From an uncultured Prevotella sp. (GTDB taxonomy: Bacteria > Bacteroidota > Bacteroidia > Bacteroidales > Bacteroidaceae): 64,000 nucleotides of DNA. The stretch lies in NCBI GenBank assembly GCA_947169685.1, contig CAMVQS010000004.1, positions 1-64,000 of the forward strand, in the 5' to 3' direction. The translations under genes and the position numbers were made by a program. The notes below the pieces were generated by a model. It saw nothing but the letters and a program-made list of their open reading frames with translations. It had not been told where the DNA came from and did not search any database. Below are positions 37,238-47,538 of this stretch, one piece after another (position 1 is the first letter of the stretch; each line of letters starts with the position of its first letter).

Positions 37238-39151
37238 TTACTTCAGCACGACCTTAACACTCCTGTTGCCAATCCTGACGATGGCAATGTCTCCCTGCTG
37301 CATGCTGGTACTGATAGTGGCGCAGCTGTTCTGACTGACCGCTGAGCCTGCCTCCGTGCCAGCGATGGTATAGACACTAATGGGAGTGCCGTCTTGAGCT
37401 CCCTGAATGGTCAGCGTGCCGCCGTTGTTCTGAATGAGCACGGGCATGGCAGCCTCCATTGCAGGTACCATTTCGATGGCTGTGGCAGGCGTGGTATCGG
37501 TGAAGGTGGCACTACCCCATACCAGCGTGGCGGTTGCCTTGTCGGAGTTGTTATAGCCTGCCTTCGTGGCATACACGCTGATTTCGTAAGTGGCGGTGAG
37601 GGTAATCCTGTCGTCATAGAACTTTCCGATGTCTGCATCCTTGATTTCCGTTACGAACTCCACTCCTTCCGTCTCACAGTCAAACATCAATTTCTTGCTA
37701 CCATAGCTGATAGTGGGTGTGGCGCACTTGGGTGTTTCGGGAGTAACAGGAGTGCCGCCGGACAAACCAACTATCGTTCCAAATTTGCTCCAAGGTTCCG
37801 TTTCTTTGTATGCCTGCAAAGATTCGTCAGGAACGTGTAGGGTGGTAAATTCTATATAAGAACCGTTGAAGGCATCAGTAACCAGTTCATTATAGTTGCC
37901 CAACATTCGAGGCACATTCTCTGCATAGCAATAAACATCAGTGAGCTCTGGGGAGTCGGCAAACGCTTTCCAATATATAGTTTGCACTCCACTACCGATG
38001 GTGATGGAGGTAAGGCTGCTACAACTATTGAACGCAGAATGACCAATGCTTGTTACGCTGTTGGGAATGGTGATGGATGTTAAGCTGCTGCAACCAGAAA
38101 AAGCGTAACTGCCAATGGACGTCACACTGTTGGGGATGGTCACGGCTGTTAAACCGCTGCAACCAGAAAAAGTACCACTGCCAATGGACGTCCAATTATT
38201 AGGTATGGTCACTGAGGTTAAGCCGCTGCAGCCATAGAACACATCATCACCAATGCTTGTCACGCTGTTGGGAATGGTGATGGAGGTAAGGCTACTACAA
38301 TACCAGAACGCTTGATTACCAATGCTTGTAACGCTATTGGGGATGGTAATGGAGGAAAGGCTGCTACAGCCAGAGAACGCAAAATCACCAATGCTTGTCA
38401 CGCTGTTGGGGATGGTGATGGAGGTAAGACTGCTACAGTCCCGGAACGCAGAAGTAATGCTTGTCACACTGTTGGGGATTATGATGGAGGTAAGGCCAGT
38501 ACAGCCACTGAACGCATCATATCCAATGCTTGTCACGCTGTTGGGGATGGTTACTGAGGTTAAGCCGCTGCAGCCAGAGAAAGCACTTTCATCAATGATC
38601 GTCACGCTGTTGGGGATAATCAATGAAGTCATAGCACTGCATCCATAAAAAGCACGTCTTCGGATAGTCGTCACATTGTTTGGAATAATCAATTCTCTTA
38701 TTTCTTCGTTATTTAAATATAATTTAGCTCCATAGTACAAAGGATCTGTAGATTCACCATAATAAGGATGAGTAGAAGGATCTGTAGTAATAATTAAATT
38801 AATATTACACCATGACTCAATGTCTGATATATACACAGAAGATAGTTTGCGGCTTGCATAAAAAGCAGCCTCGCCAATTTCTATAATACTTTTGGGGATT
38901 GTCACAGAGGTTAAATAATCACAATAAGCAAATGCGAAGTCTCCTATTCTTTTTACATGATATTCTACACCTCCGTAGGTGACTTTTTCTGGAATCACAA
39001 CAGCACCAGAATAATGATCTGGTTTACTTTTCACTTCAGCTGTTTTTGCTTTTGGTACTAAGTTGTAGTAAATTCCGTCAATCTCTACGGGGTCTGCACT
39101 CGCCACCATCGGTAGGATGGCCAGCAGGAGAAATAGTAAATTTTTCTTCAT
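37238..39151 (-). CDS. BspA-like leucine-rich repeat surface protein with C-terminal sorting-type tail
   Basis: About 12 repeats of ~23 aa ([22 protein letters not shown]); signal peptide; C-terminal [11 protein letters not shown]...[13 protein letters not shown]. Confidence 0.92.
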   Translation of the reverse strand: MKKNLLFLLLAILPMVASADPVEIDGIYYNLVPKAKTAEVKSKPDHYSGAVVIPEKVTYGGVEYHVKRIGDFAFAYCDYLTSVTIPKSIIEIGEAAFYASRKLSSVYISDIESWCNINLIITTDPSTHPYYGESTDPLYYGAKLYLNNEEIRELIIPNNVTTIRRRAFYGCSAMTSLIIPNSVTIIDESAFSGCSGLTSVTIPNSVTSIGYDAFSGCTGLTSIIIPNSVTSITSAFRDCSSLTSITIPNSVTSIGDFAFSGCSSLSSITIPNSVTSIGNQAFWYCSSLTSITIPNSVTSIGDDVFYGCSGLTSVTIPNNWTSIGSGTFSGCSGLTAVTIPNSVTSIGSYAFSGCSSLTSITIPNSVTSIGHSAFNSCSSLTSITIGSGVQTIYWKAFADSPELTDVYCYAENVPRMLGNYNELVTDAFNGSYIEFTTLHVPDESLQAYKETEPWSKFGTIVGLSGGTPVTPETPKCATPTISYGSKKLMFDCETEGVEFVTEIKDADIGKFYDDRITLTATYEISVYATKAGYNNSDKATATLVWGSATFTDTTPATAIEMVPAMEAAMPVLIQNNGGTLTIQGAQDGTPISVYTIAGTEAGSAVSQNSCATISTSMQQGDIAIVRIGNRSVKVVLK

Positions 39152-39391
39152 AATCGTATAGTTTTTAAGTTCGTATTACCATCGGTCATGGTCGAGTCTG
39201 GCAATATCAAAAAGAAAAGCGCAGACTCTCGCCATACGCTGTCTTGGCTCACCACAAGCCACAATTCTAAATGCTCCTTGCTTTTCCGAGGTGGTGATTC
39301 AGACAGCGATTGAGCAAATAAAGTTGTGTACTCTTTCGAATACGCAGGCAAAGATACGACATTAAAATGAAACAACCAAGAAAAGAAGCAG

Positions 39392-39437
39392 AAAAAAAAT
39401 CCCCCGCCACTCCAGGGAATGTTCGGAATGACGGGGG
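39392..39437 (-). terminator. Intrinsic terminator after the VirE/DUF3987-like gene
   Basis: Minus strand CCCCCGTCATTCC / GGAGTGGCGGGGG (13-bp stem with G-U pairs) followed by ATTTTTTTT. Confidence 0.8.
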
Positions 39438-39493
39438 GAGTTGTAGTCAGGAAGTTTACCACTTAGTGCACAGCGAGACCCTACTGTGTCCTG

Positions 39494-39537
39494 AAACACC
39501 TTATGCAAGAATGCAAGAATGCAAGATTGCAAGGTTT
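39494..39537. repeat. Iteron-like 8-bp array 1 (WTGCAAGR x4); left arm of 38-bp inverted repeat (39500-39537)
   Basis: cttatgcaagaatgcaagaatgcaagattgcaaggttt; abuts the stop codon of the VirE-like gene. Confidence 0.93.
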
Positions 39538-41840
39538 CAGGGCTGGGTGCCGATGAGCTTTGTCCAACTCTTCTTGCCGGTCTTCTCTATCCAGCCATCC
39601 TTGCCCCATCGGCTGATGATGGAATAGAGGGTGCCGTCGGAGTATTCGGAGCCCTTGAGTGCCTTGACGTCAACCATGGTGAAGGTCTGCGGCAGCTGGC
39701 CGAAGATGTTCTTGTTGGCTGCGTAGCTGCGGCTGCCGACGGTGGTCTTCTCGTACTGGTTCATGAGTGCTGCGCCGAAGTGTTTCATCTGCATGTGCAG
39801 GGTGTATTCGGCCATGAGGCAGGCGAAGTCGAGACAGGCACGCGACTCCTTGCCTTCGAGCAGTCGGAAGATGACGCCACAGCGGAAGCCTATGACGGCG
39901 GCTCGCTTGCGATAGACGTCCATCACGCGGTCCATTGCCTGTGCTGCCTGCTGGCGCTTGTTCTCGACCCACTGTCCGATGGTCTTGCGCAGCTTGGGTG
40001 TGTCGATGAATCCGTGCTGTGACTGGAGCAGGTCGGCAGCCTGGTGAATGCGCTGCTGGTCGGCTTCTGTGAGCGGCTCAAAGACGGTGAGCTTCTCGAA
40101 CATGCCTCCAGGCATCTCACCCAGCATCATGCGGCTGGAGAGTCCGTTCTCTACGTTGTCGGCTCTGAAGCACTTCTGTACGACGCCCAGCGTACTGAGG
40201 CACAGCCAGTTGTAGGCTACCTCCACCATGCCGCTCTCTGCCTGGTCGGAGTTGAAGTCCTGTCCCCACAGGCCGTGGTCGAAGGCTACGCGGTAGATGT
40301 CGTACTTGGCCGACCAGGAGCCGGCTCCGTTGGTCTTGAGCAGGGTGTCCATTTCCTCGCAGAAGGAGAAGAGCGTGTGGCCTTGCGACTGCTTGAGTCG
40401 TTTCAGCAGCGTGGAGCAGGAGATGGTGATGGGGACCTCGCGTATGAGCACTTTGGGATTGCTCTGTGCGCGTTCGTTGGCCTTGCGTCCCTTGTTCTGC
40501 TCGCGCCACTCTTCTTCACGCTGACGTGCCTCTTTGTCTGCCTGGCGTATGCTTGTGAGCCACGGTTCCACGCAGTCCTTGACGGCTGTCTTGTTGTTGG
40601 CCTGCTCGCCCAGGATGATGGCCATAGCTCCCAGGTGCTGCAGTCGTCCGTCGCAGTAGCGTACCTCTACATCGTCGGCCAGCGTCATGAGCACGGGCAT
40701 CTGTCCTACGAGCAGGGGCATCCACATGTTCTGCGGCTTGCCTTTGAGGCTTTCGTGCAGACCTATGGGCAGGCGCTTGGGATTGAAGTACCACGCAGGT
40801 TCATTGCTCTTTGCGTCTTCCTCGGCTGCTGTGCGGCGGCTTTTCTTTTCGAGTGCTTCCAGTACGGCCTGCATGCGCTGTGGCATACCAAACTCGCTGC
40901 ATTGCACGGCGTTGTGAATCTTGGCACGCTTCTCAGCCTCAGGGAATCCGTCGTAGCAGGGGATTATCTGGTTGAGCCAGGCCTCGTTCTTGCCGCAGAT
41001 GTGACGCAGGTCGCGAGCCAGCTGGAAGGTCAGCGTGTCACGGTCGCCCTCGACGGGTTCGAAACCGCCGTTGTGCAGCTCCCAGTACTTTTTCAGAATG
41101 TCCGTGAAGGGGATGCCGTGATACTCGCTGGGGAACGATGTTTGAGGGCTGACGGCTGAGGGCTGACTTCCTGCCTCTTCCTTCTGACTTCTTACCTCTA
41201 AAGACTCCCACGGACGATAGTGCTTGTTGGCTCGCTTGGCATCGGCAGGCAGTTCCTCCTGGCCGTTCTGCTCGCGCTGCTTCAGCTGCTGGTACTCGGC
41301 AGCCGACTGTTCCTGGGTGAGCGTCTCCTCGAAGATGGCATCGTCCAGGAAGAAGAGGTTGTCCTCGTCGGCAGGACCTGTGAACATCACGCGCTGCTGG
41401 TCGTGAGCCGAGGTGTCCATCTCCGTCTCTGTCCGTGTGGCCAGACGCACCTGGTTCTCCAGAATGGTACGTCCGGGCTGGCGGCGGCAGACGGCATGAA
41501 GCCCGTAGTTGGCCGAGCCTGAGAGCTCCAGCAGCCCGATGTCGTCGCGCTTGTCCATCAGTCGGCCGACCAGCTGCTGCTGTTCCTCGCGGCTCTGACA
41601 GTCGATGTCGTGGGCAAAGGTGGATGCGCTGTGACGGCAGCCCTTCAGCACTCCGTCGGGCAGCGTGTCGTTGTAGTTAAACTGCACCAGCTGCTTCTTG
41701 GCCTGCTGGTCGCCGCTGCGTGCAGCAAGGAAATTGCGGCGGTTAGCTTCAGTGTTACGTAACTGAAAGTACTCCTCTCTGTTGTTGACGCGACGGGCAA
41801 CCTTGTGTCCGCTGGCGTCTAAGAAAATCAAATTGATCAT
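39537..41840 (-). CDS. VirE/DUF3987-type primase-helicase-like protein with BT4734-like N-terminus
   Basis: DIGLLELSGSANYGLHAV, ACLDFACLMAEYTLHMQMKHFG; ~767 aa; start refined to MINLIFLDASGHK at 41840. Confidence 0.7.
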   Translation of the reverse strand: MINLIFLDASGHKVARRVNNREEYFQLRNTEANRRNFLAARSGDQQAKKQLVQFNYNDTLPDGVLKGCRHSASTFAHDIDCQSREEQQQLVGRLMDKRDDIGLLELSGSANYGLHAVCRRQPGRTILENQVRLATRTETEMDTSAHDQQRVMFTGPADEDNLFFLDDAIFEETLTQEQSAAEYQQLKQREQNGQEELPADAKRANKHYRPWESLEVRSQKEEAGSQPSAVSPQTSFPSEYHGIPFTDILKKYWELHNGGFEPVEGDRDTLTFQLARDLRHICGKNEAWLNQIIPCYDGFPEAEKRAKIHNAVQCSEFGMPQRMQAVLEALEKKSRRTAAEEDAKSNEPAWYFNPKRLPIGLHESLKGKPQNMWMPLLVGQMPVLMTLADDVEVRYCDGRLQHLGAMAIILGEQANNKTAVKDCVEPWLTSIRQADKEARQREEEWREQNKGRKANERAQSNPKVLIREVPITISCSTLLKRLKQSQGHTLFSFCEEMDTLLKTNGAGSWSAKYDIYRVAFDHGLWGQDFNSDQAESGMVEVAYNWLCLSTLGVVQKCFRADNVENGLSSRMMLGEMPGGMFEKLTVFEPLTEADQQRIHQAADLLQSQHGFIDTPKLRKTIGQWVENKRQQAAQAMDRVMDVYRKRAAVIGFRCGVIFRLLEGKESRACLDFACLMAEYTLHMQMKHFGAALMNQYEKTTVGSRSYAANKNIFGQLPQTFTMVDVKALKGSEYSDGTLYSIISRWGKDGWIEKTGKKSWTKLIGTQP

Positions 41841-41939
41841 ATATGCAACAAATTTTAAATAGTTAAGAATTTGTTGCAAAGGTAGAGGAGCCATATATCC
41901 ATGCAAATCCGTACTTTGGATATGCAAAAAAAGTGTACT

Positions 41940-43355
41940 TTACCCCTTGGGACGGAAGCGGTCGAGCAACGGCAGGATGGCTCTGAATGCGGCGTTGGTG
42001 GACTTGCCGGGCTTGCCCTTGTTGATGTTGTTGGCCTGGTCCCTGTTGCCGAAGAAGTCGTTGCTCAGGCTGGCTGTGTCGCCCTTCAGCAGCCCATGGT
42101 ACAGGAAGTAGCCTGCCAGGTTGGCCCACGTCAGCCGGACGGCGTCACGGCCAGAGTTGCCCTTCCGTTCAGACAGCAGCTTCCACAGTTGGTCTGACAA
42201 CGCCTCGTCCTCCTTTGTCAGCATGGTGCCCAGCGCCAGCACGTTGTCCATCATCTGCAGCATGTTCTCCTCAGTGGCTGGGCTTTGCCAACGGCCTTTC
42301 CTCACATAACCCTCCAACTGGTTGTAGGCAGCCTGCTCCCGGTCGGAGAGCGGCTGGTCCGTGCGCCCGTCCAGCTGCTGAAGTTCGTCACGTTCCAACA
42401 GCAGCAGGACTGCGCAGACATCGTACAGGTCGCGACGGGTGAGGTTCATGATGACCAGCCCGTCGGCCAGCCTGCCCAGATTGTGACGGTCGTAAGCCGT
42501 TGTCCAGGGGAGTTGCTTCAGCCACACCTCGAGTTCGTCCAGCTTCGCGCGCAAACCTTCTTTATAAAGAGCATCGAAGCGGTGGAAGAAGGCTCTCTCG
42601 TCGGCGGCCGAAGCTTGCCGGCGCAGCGTGTCCAGATGCCGTCGCAGAAGCTGTTCCAGGCTCTTGTCCGGCCGGCGGTGGAAGTCACCCTCCGTCGCGT
42701 TCAGCTGCTTTCTGAGCTCGCAGGCTTCCTGCTGCTGTCCTGCGTCGAACGGCTCCTTGCGTTTCATCAGCTCCGACAGGTTGTTGATGACCTGACAGCG
42801 CAGCAGGCTGTCTTCTGAGCAGAGGGAAATGGCCGACAGCGGAAGGTAGCTCCTGACCAGCGACAGATAGCGTCCGGCACCCTCAAGCGTTGTCAGATCG
42901 GGCTTCAGCAGGCTGTGCGTCATCACCCTCAGACGTTCCTCCTCAGGGGTGTATTCCAACGGCGGAATGAAGGCTGCAGGCAACTTGCGCGTCAAACCGT
43001 CCAGCGTCACAGACATATCCTCCAAATCATCCACGTTGGCATACATCGTCACGTGCCCGTCGCTGCCTGCGTACCTTGCCTCCAGCAGCGTGTATTCGTT
43101 CATGTGCTTGTGAAGCTGCAAACGGAAGGTCTTGTTTACGTAGCCTATCCGGTTATACTGCTCATCGTAAACCGCCACGGCACCTTTATCCTCGCCCATG
43201 GCAGGCGTCACGGGGTTATTGGGTTCCAGTTGCAACAGCAGAAGCGTACCCAGAGGCAGCTGCCGAAGTTTCTCCTCGACCAGTGCCGATGCTTTATCGG
43301 TGTCAGGCTCCTGCACCCAGTGGTGACGCAGTCCTGTGATGTGAATGACGCTCAT
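41940..43355 (-). CDS. Hypothetical protein with possible N-terminal HIRAN-like domain
   Basis: NPVTPAMGEDKGAVAVYDEQYNRIGYVNK resembles HIRAN (AVAVY..G.xIGYV); 471 aa; paired with the VirE-like gene. Confidence 0.55.
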   Translation of the reverse strand: MSVIHITGLRHHWVQEPDTDKASALVEEKLRQLPLGTLLLLQLEPNNPVTPAMGEDKGAVAVYDEQYNRIGYVNKTFRLQLHKHMNEYTLLEARYAGSDGHVTMYANVDDLEDMSVTLDGLTRKLPAAFIPPLEYTPEEERLRVMTHSLLKPDLTTLEGAGRYLSLVRSYLPLSAISLCSEDSLLRCQVINNLSELMKRKEPFDAGQQQEACELRKQLNATEGDFHRRPDKSLEQLLRRHLDTLRRQASAADERAFFHRFDALYKEGLRAKLDELEVWLKQLPWTTAYDRHNLGRLADGLVIMNLTRRDLYDVCAVLLLLERDELQQLDGRTDQPLSDREQAAYNQLEGYVRKGRWQSPATEENMLQMMDNVLALGTMLTKEDEALSDQLWKLLSERKGNSGRDAVRLTWANLAGYFLYHGLLKGDTASLSNDFFGNRDQANNINKGKPGKSTNAAFRAILPLLDRFRPKG

Positions 43356-43433
43356 CTTCTTTGATTCCTTTTTTTTGATTCATTTCCGACTTTTGACGCA
43401 AAGGTACATAGAAAAGCAAAACTGACCAAATAA

Positions 43434-43471
43434 AAACCTTGCAATCTTGCATTCTTGCATTCTTGCATAAG
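43434..43471. repeat. Iteron-like 8-bp array 2; right arm of 38-bp perfect inverted repeat
   Basis: Reverse complement equals 39500-39537 over 38 bp. Confidence 0.93.
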
Positions 43472-43561
43472 CACCTTTACGGATGCACAACCCAGAATAA
43501 TAAGGTAATAAATAATATATTAATAAATGTTAATTCTATATTACTCTTCCCCCTCCCTGCA

Positions 43562-43602
43562 AAACACCTTATGCAAGATTGCAAGATTGCAAGAATGCAA
43601 GA
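43562..43602. repeat. Iteron-like 8-bp array 3 (same orientation as array 1)
   Basis: aaacaccttatgcaagattgcaagattgcaagaatgcaag; shares aaacaccttatgcaaga with array 1. Confidence 0.85.
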
Positions 43603-43863
43603 AAAGCTCCCCCTTACTCAAACCCCCACTTTGAGTAGGAGAAACTCCCGGTTTCCCTTACTCAAAGTGCACAGTAAGGTCGGTTCCGGTGTGTTCAAAA
43701 TGGTTAAAGAAAAAGTAGAATAAATATAGAAAAAAAGTTGAAAATAAATGCTTTAAAATTTGGTGGTTTCAAAAATTTTTCGTAACTTTGTAGCGTAAAT
43801 AAGAGGTACTCTGATACCACGAAAAACAACCTTTTAATGTTTAATGTTTAATTTTCTATTACT

Positions 43864-44382
43864 ATGGCAAACGTAAAGAAGACGGTCAAGATTGACCTGG
43901 TTGCAAACGGCAACCAAAAGAGTGACTACTATGGCAAAGTGTATGGACGCATCCACTTCGAGGAACCGCTGAACCTCAGGGGACTGGTGGAGCACATCAT
44001 GACGCACGGCACTCCCTACACCCGCGACATCGTGCAGGGCGTGACCATCCGACTCAGGGACTGCATCGTCGAACTGCTCAGCGAGGGCACGGGCGTGAAG
44101 ATTGACGGACTGGGAACCTTCCGACCCACGCTGCAGAACACCAAGGGCGGCGCTGACTCGGTGCAGGACTGGAACGTGCAGGAGCACACCGAGGGGGTAC
44201 ACATCCGATTCATCCCCGAGGGTGAGAAGCTGGACCGCATCACCAGCAAGGCCATGCTCGACAAGTGCGTGCTGGAGAAGGCCTACGAGGTGACCTACAA
44301 GGAGGTGACCATCGGCGGCAAACCCAAGAAGGTGCCTGTCTATACGCCTGTGGTGACGCCGGATGAGGAGCCGGAACCTTAA
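43864..44382 (+). CDS. HU-like DNA-binding protein
   Basis: LNLRGLVEHIMTHGTPYTRDIVQGVTIRLRDCIVELLSEGTGVKIDGLGTFRPTL, HU fold; -7 box TAACTTTG upstream. Confidence 0.85.
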   Translation: MANVKKTVKIDLVANGNQKSDYYGKVYGRIHFEEPLNLRGLVEHIMTHGTPYTRDIVQGVTIRLRDCIVELLSEGTGVKIDGLGTFRPTLQNTKGGADSVQDWNVQEHTEGVHIRFIPEGEKLDRITSKAMLDKCVLEKAYEVTYKEVTIGGKPKKVPVYTPVVTPDEEPEP

Positions 44383-44417
44383 TCGGATGAAGGATTACGG
44401 ATTACGGATTACTGGAG

Positions 44418-44449
44418 AAGCTCCCGAACAGATGTTCGGGGGCTTTTTT
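44418..44449 (+). terminator. Intrinsic terminator after the HU-like gene
   Basis: AGCTCCCGAAC-AGAT-GTTCGGGGGCT TTTTTC. Confidence 0.8.
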
Positions 44450-44504
44450 CGTTATGGGGAGAGGGGGTTTTTCGTTGAGCGTCGAGGCAGGAGGGTTGGA
44501 AGAA

Positions 44505-45305
44505 CTACAACAGCTCAATGACCTCGCTGGGGGTCTTACGCTTCAGCACGTCGAGTTGGAAGTCGGTGCCTGGTGCAATGCCGTAGGAGCGGAGGATGGT
44601 CTCAACGGTCTTGCGGGCCAGCTCAGGATGGTTGTTTTCCTCGCTGAGATGGCAGAGCCAGACGTGACGCAGATTGGCTGTGGCATTATTGGCCAGGGCT
44701 TCTCCGCAAGCCTTGTTGCTCAGATGACCGATGCCGCTCAGAATGCGACGCTTCAGGTACTCGGGATAGGGTCCGTTCTCGACCATCTCTTCGTCATGGT
44801 TAGCTTCGATGACCAGATAACGTGCGCGACTGATGAAGGGCTTGATGTCGTCGGTTATCTCGCCCACATCGGTGATGAGACAGAAGTTGGTGCCGTCAGC
44901 CTCGATGAAGTAGCCCACACAGTCGCGGCTGTCGTGAGGCACGGCAAACGAGGTGACGGTGAAGTCGCCCAGCTCGATGGTAGAGCCTTTCTCGATATAG
45001 CGTACCAGGTCGCGATTGATTTTCTTATTGACACAGAAGTTGTTGACGATACCTGTGTGAACCTCAGCCGTGCTATAGACGGGCAGGTTCAGCTCGTAGC
45101 TCAGACTGCCCACCGACTTCACGTGGTCGGCGTGATCGTGGGTTACGAGTATGTGGCGGGCGGCAGCGAGGCTGACTCCGTATTCCCGACAGTACTTCTT
45201 GAGCATACGAAGTCCTAGGCCAGCATCGATGATGAGACCCTCGTTGTCCGTGAATAAGTAATAGCAGTTGCCGCTGCTTCCGCTTCCAAAACTGATGAAT
45301 TTCAT
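44505..45305 (-). CDS. MBL-fold metallo-hydrolase (YycJ/WalJ-like)
   Basis: FISFGSGSSGNCYYL, HILVTHDHADHVKSVGSL. Confidence 0.87.
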   Translation of the reverse strand: MKFISFGSGSSGNCYYLFTDNEGLIIDAGLGLRMLKKYCREYGVSLAAARHILVTHDHADHVKSVGSLSYELNLPVYSTAEVHTGIVNNFCVNKKINRDLVRYIEKGSTIELGDFTVTSFAVPHDSRDCVGYFIEADGTNFCLITDVGEITDDIKPFISRARYLVIEANHDEEMVENGPYPEYLKRRILSGIGHLSNKACGEALANNATANLRHVWLCHLSEENNHPELARKTVETILRSYGIAPGTDFQLDVLKRKTPSEVIELL

Positions 45306-45326
45306 ATGTTGTTTCTTTTTCCTTCT

Positions 45327-47471
45327 TTAGAACGGCATTCCCACAGCAAAGTGGAACGCAAAGTCACGGCTCAAGCGTGGATGGATAACAGGGAAATGCT
45401 CGCTTCCCTCCTCCTCGTAAGCCGGATTGACAGCCTTCATACCCATGTCGAAACGCAGCACGAAGTAGTCGAAGTTGAAACGCAGGCCGAGACCGTAGCT
45501 CGCAGCCAGGTCGTCGAGCAGCCGATGTATCTTGAACTGTCCTTCCGGCTGGTCTTTGTAGTCGCGCAGTGTCCAGATGTTACCTGCATCGACGAAGAGT
45601 GCTCCGTTGAGTTTCCAGAACAGATGGGCACGGAACTCTGCGTTCAGGTCGAGCTTCATGTCACCTGTCTGGTTGATGAAGTCGATGTTACCGTCGCGAC
45701 GGGCATATCGTCCCGGTCCCAGCGAGCGCACGCTCCATCCTCTGACGCTGTTGGCACCGCCCGAGAAGTAGCGTTTCTCGAAGGGCAGAATATTGCTGTT
45801 GCCGTAAGGCCAGGCTATGCCGAAGCCGACGTGCAGCGCCAGCGTATTGTCGTTGTCGAACATGAGGTAGCGGGTGTAGTCGAAGTCGCCCTTGACATAC
45901 TGTGCATAGGCGATGTTGAACAGCCGGTACTGCTGCTGTTCGCCCTCCTGTTTGGCTCCCGTGACAATGGAAAAGAGGTTGAGCAGGTTGCCTGCCGTCT
46001 CAATGTTGGCACGTATGGCGTAGAGGCCGTTATTATAGGTGTAGCCGAGTCCTGTCTTCATGATGAACAAGTCCTCGTAGTTATAGCGCAGGATGGCGTT
46101 GCGGTTTGTCGTGTCGTCGAGATAGTCACGACGGAACGTGTCACTGATCCAAGGCATGAAGACATAGTTCAGGTCGAGCAGGTCGAGCTGATAGCGGTCG
46201 TGGTGATTGGCATCGTTCCACTTGTAGCGCCAAGCCATCGAGAGCACACGCCGATGAAACTCCGGACGGTTCTGTAGGTCGTAGAGCAGCGACACCTCGC
46301 TGGAGGCATTGATTCTGCGACGGAAGCTCTGCGAGAGGAACGGCGCAATGAACCGCGGGAAGGAGAGACGCGTCTGAACACTGTACTCCTCGAAGTTCTG
46401 GTTGGAGTAGCCTTCCAGTTCGCGAATGGCCTCGAAGGCACCGCGCAACTCGATGCTGAGCAGCTCGGAACCGTGGAACAAGTTACGGTTCTGGTACGAC
46501 AGCGTGGCAGCTGCTCCCAGGTCACCCGCCGTGTTGGTTCCCTCAGGCAGGAAACTGATGGTGCTGGGTTTGTTGGTGGAGAGCTGGATGGTACAGTCGA
46601 GCAATCCCGAATCGGGCTGTTCCGCGAAGTTAATACTGGTATAGCGCACGGCACCCAATCGTCCAAAGTGGTTGTAGGTATTCTGCAGGTCATCAGCCGA
46701 ATAGAGCTCGCCCTGACGGATGAACGTGTTGCTGGCGAGGACATTACGTCGCAGAGGTATGCGCCCGTCCTCGTCACCGCTGAGGTATCGCAGGCTCCTG
46801 ACGATGTACTGACGGTGCAGCGTGTCAATGTCCTTCGTGGGACGATAGCGGTGTACGTGCATGGTGACATCGACTTGCCGCGACCCTATGGTGGAGTCTG
46901 CGCTGAAGGAGATGTCGGTTTTGTTGAAACGGTAGTAGCCGTTGTTCTGCAGGTGCTGTGTTACCTGACGGCGCATCTTGTCGAGCAGCTCCACATTGAA
47001 CTTCGAGTGCTGCAGGTTCAGCGTAGAGAGGCGTGGTGTCAGTACGCGCACCAATGACGTGTCCTGAATGTCGTAAGTCATGCGGTTGATGTAATATGGC
47101 TGACCTGGTTGCAGCAGATAGACGACATCGACCTTCTGACGACCACGGGGCAAGGTAACCCAATCGACGTTTGCATTGAGATAGCCCTTGTTGAAGAGTG
47201 CCGAACGCAGGTTCTCGCATGAATTCACAGCCTGCAGCGTGTCGAACACCATGGGCTGACGTACCAGTCCGAACCAGCGAATCTTCTCACGCTGCGTGAC
47301 GTAAGGCTTTAACGCCAGGGGCTTGACATCGTCGTATTTCCCGTCGGCGACAACCTTCACCTTGTGCAGTAAAACGGCATCTTCGGGAATGTCCTTCACC
47401 CCCGAACAGGCCGTCAGCACAACGGCAAAAAATGCACCCAACAGCGTTCTTGCTTTCATAATTGGGTACAA
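45327..47471 (-). CDS. Outer membrane assembly Omp85/TamA-like protein
   Basis: Lipobox LTACSG, POTRA-like region, FSGGANSVRGWSVRSLGPG Omp85 motif, C-terminal F (AVGMPF). Confidence 0.85.
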   Translation of the reverse strand: MYPIMKARTLLGAFFAVVLTACSGVKDIPEDAVLLHKVKVVADGKYDDVKPLALKPYVTQREKIRWFGLVRQPMVFDTLQAVNSCENLRSALFNKGYLNANVDWVTLPRGRQKVDVVYLLQPGQPYYINRMTYDIQDTSLVRVLTPRLSTLNLQHSKFNVELLDKMRRQVTQHLQNNGYYRFNKTDISFSADSTIGSRQVDVTMHVHRYRPTKDIDTLHRQYIVRSLRYLSGDEDGRIPLRRNVLASNTFIRQGELYSADDLQNTYNHFGRLGAVRYTSINFAEQPDSGLLDCTIQLSTNKPSTISFLPEGTNTAGDLGAAATLSYQNRNLFHGSELLSIELRGAFEAIRELEGYSNQNFEEYSVQTRLSFPRFIAPFLSQSFRRRINASSEVSLLYDLQNRPEFHRRVLSMAWRYKWNDANHHDRYQLDLLDLNYVFMPWISDTFRRDYLDDTTNRNAILRYNYEDLFIMKTGLGYTYNNGLYAIRANIETAGNLLNLFSIVTGAKQEGEQQQYRLFNIAYAQYVKGDFDYTRYLMFDNDNTLALHVGFGIAWPYGNSNILPFEKRYFSGGANSVRGWSVRSLGPGRYARRDGNIDFINQTGDMKLDLNAEFRAHLFWKLNGALFVDAGNIWTLRDYKDQPEGQFKIHRLLDDLAASYGLGLRFNFDYFVLRFDMGMKAVNPAYEEEGSEHFPVIHPRLSRDFAFHFAVGMPF

Positions 47472-47538
47472 AAGTACTAAAAAAAATGATAAAACAACGG
47501 CACAGGCGACAAAATATCGTCGCCGTGCCGCAAAAAAT

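Noticed and set aside
38040-38640. Plus-strand ORFs opposite the LRR repeats ([15 protein letters not shown]..., [14 protein letters not shown]...)
   Set aside because: Antisense translations of the BspA-like repeats; periodicity is inherited from the real gene.
40044-41159. 371-aa plus-strand ORF opposite the VirE-like gene
   Set aside because: Long antisense ORF typical of GC-rich third positions; no recognisable domain and the minus strand is clearly coding.
39494-43602. CRISPR-like appearance of the tgcaagaa arrays
   Set aside because: 8-bp period without spacers, no cas genes; tandem/iteron-like, not CRISPR.
44454-46277. Long plus-strand ORFs (254 and 323 aa) opposite the MBL and Omp85 genes
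   Set aside because: Shadow ORFs; the minus-strand frames carry clear family motifs.
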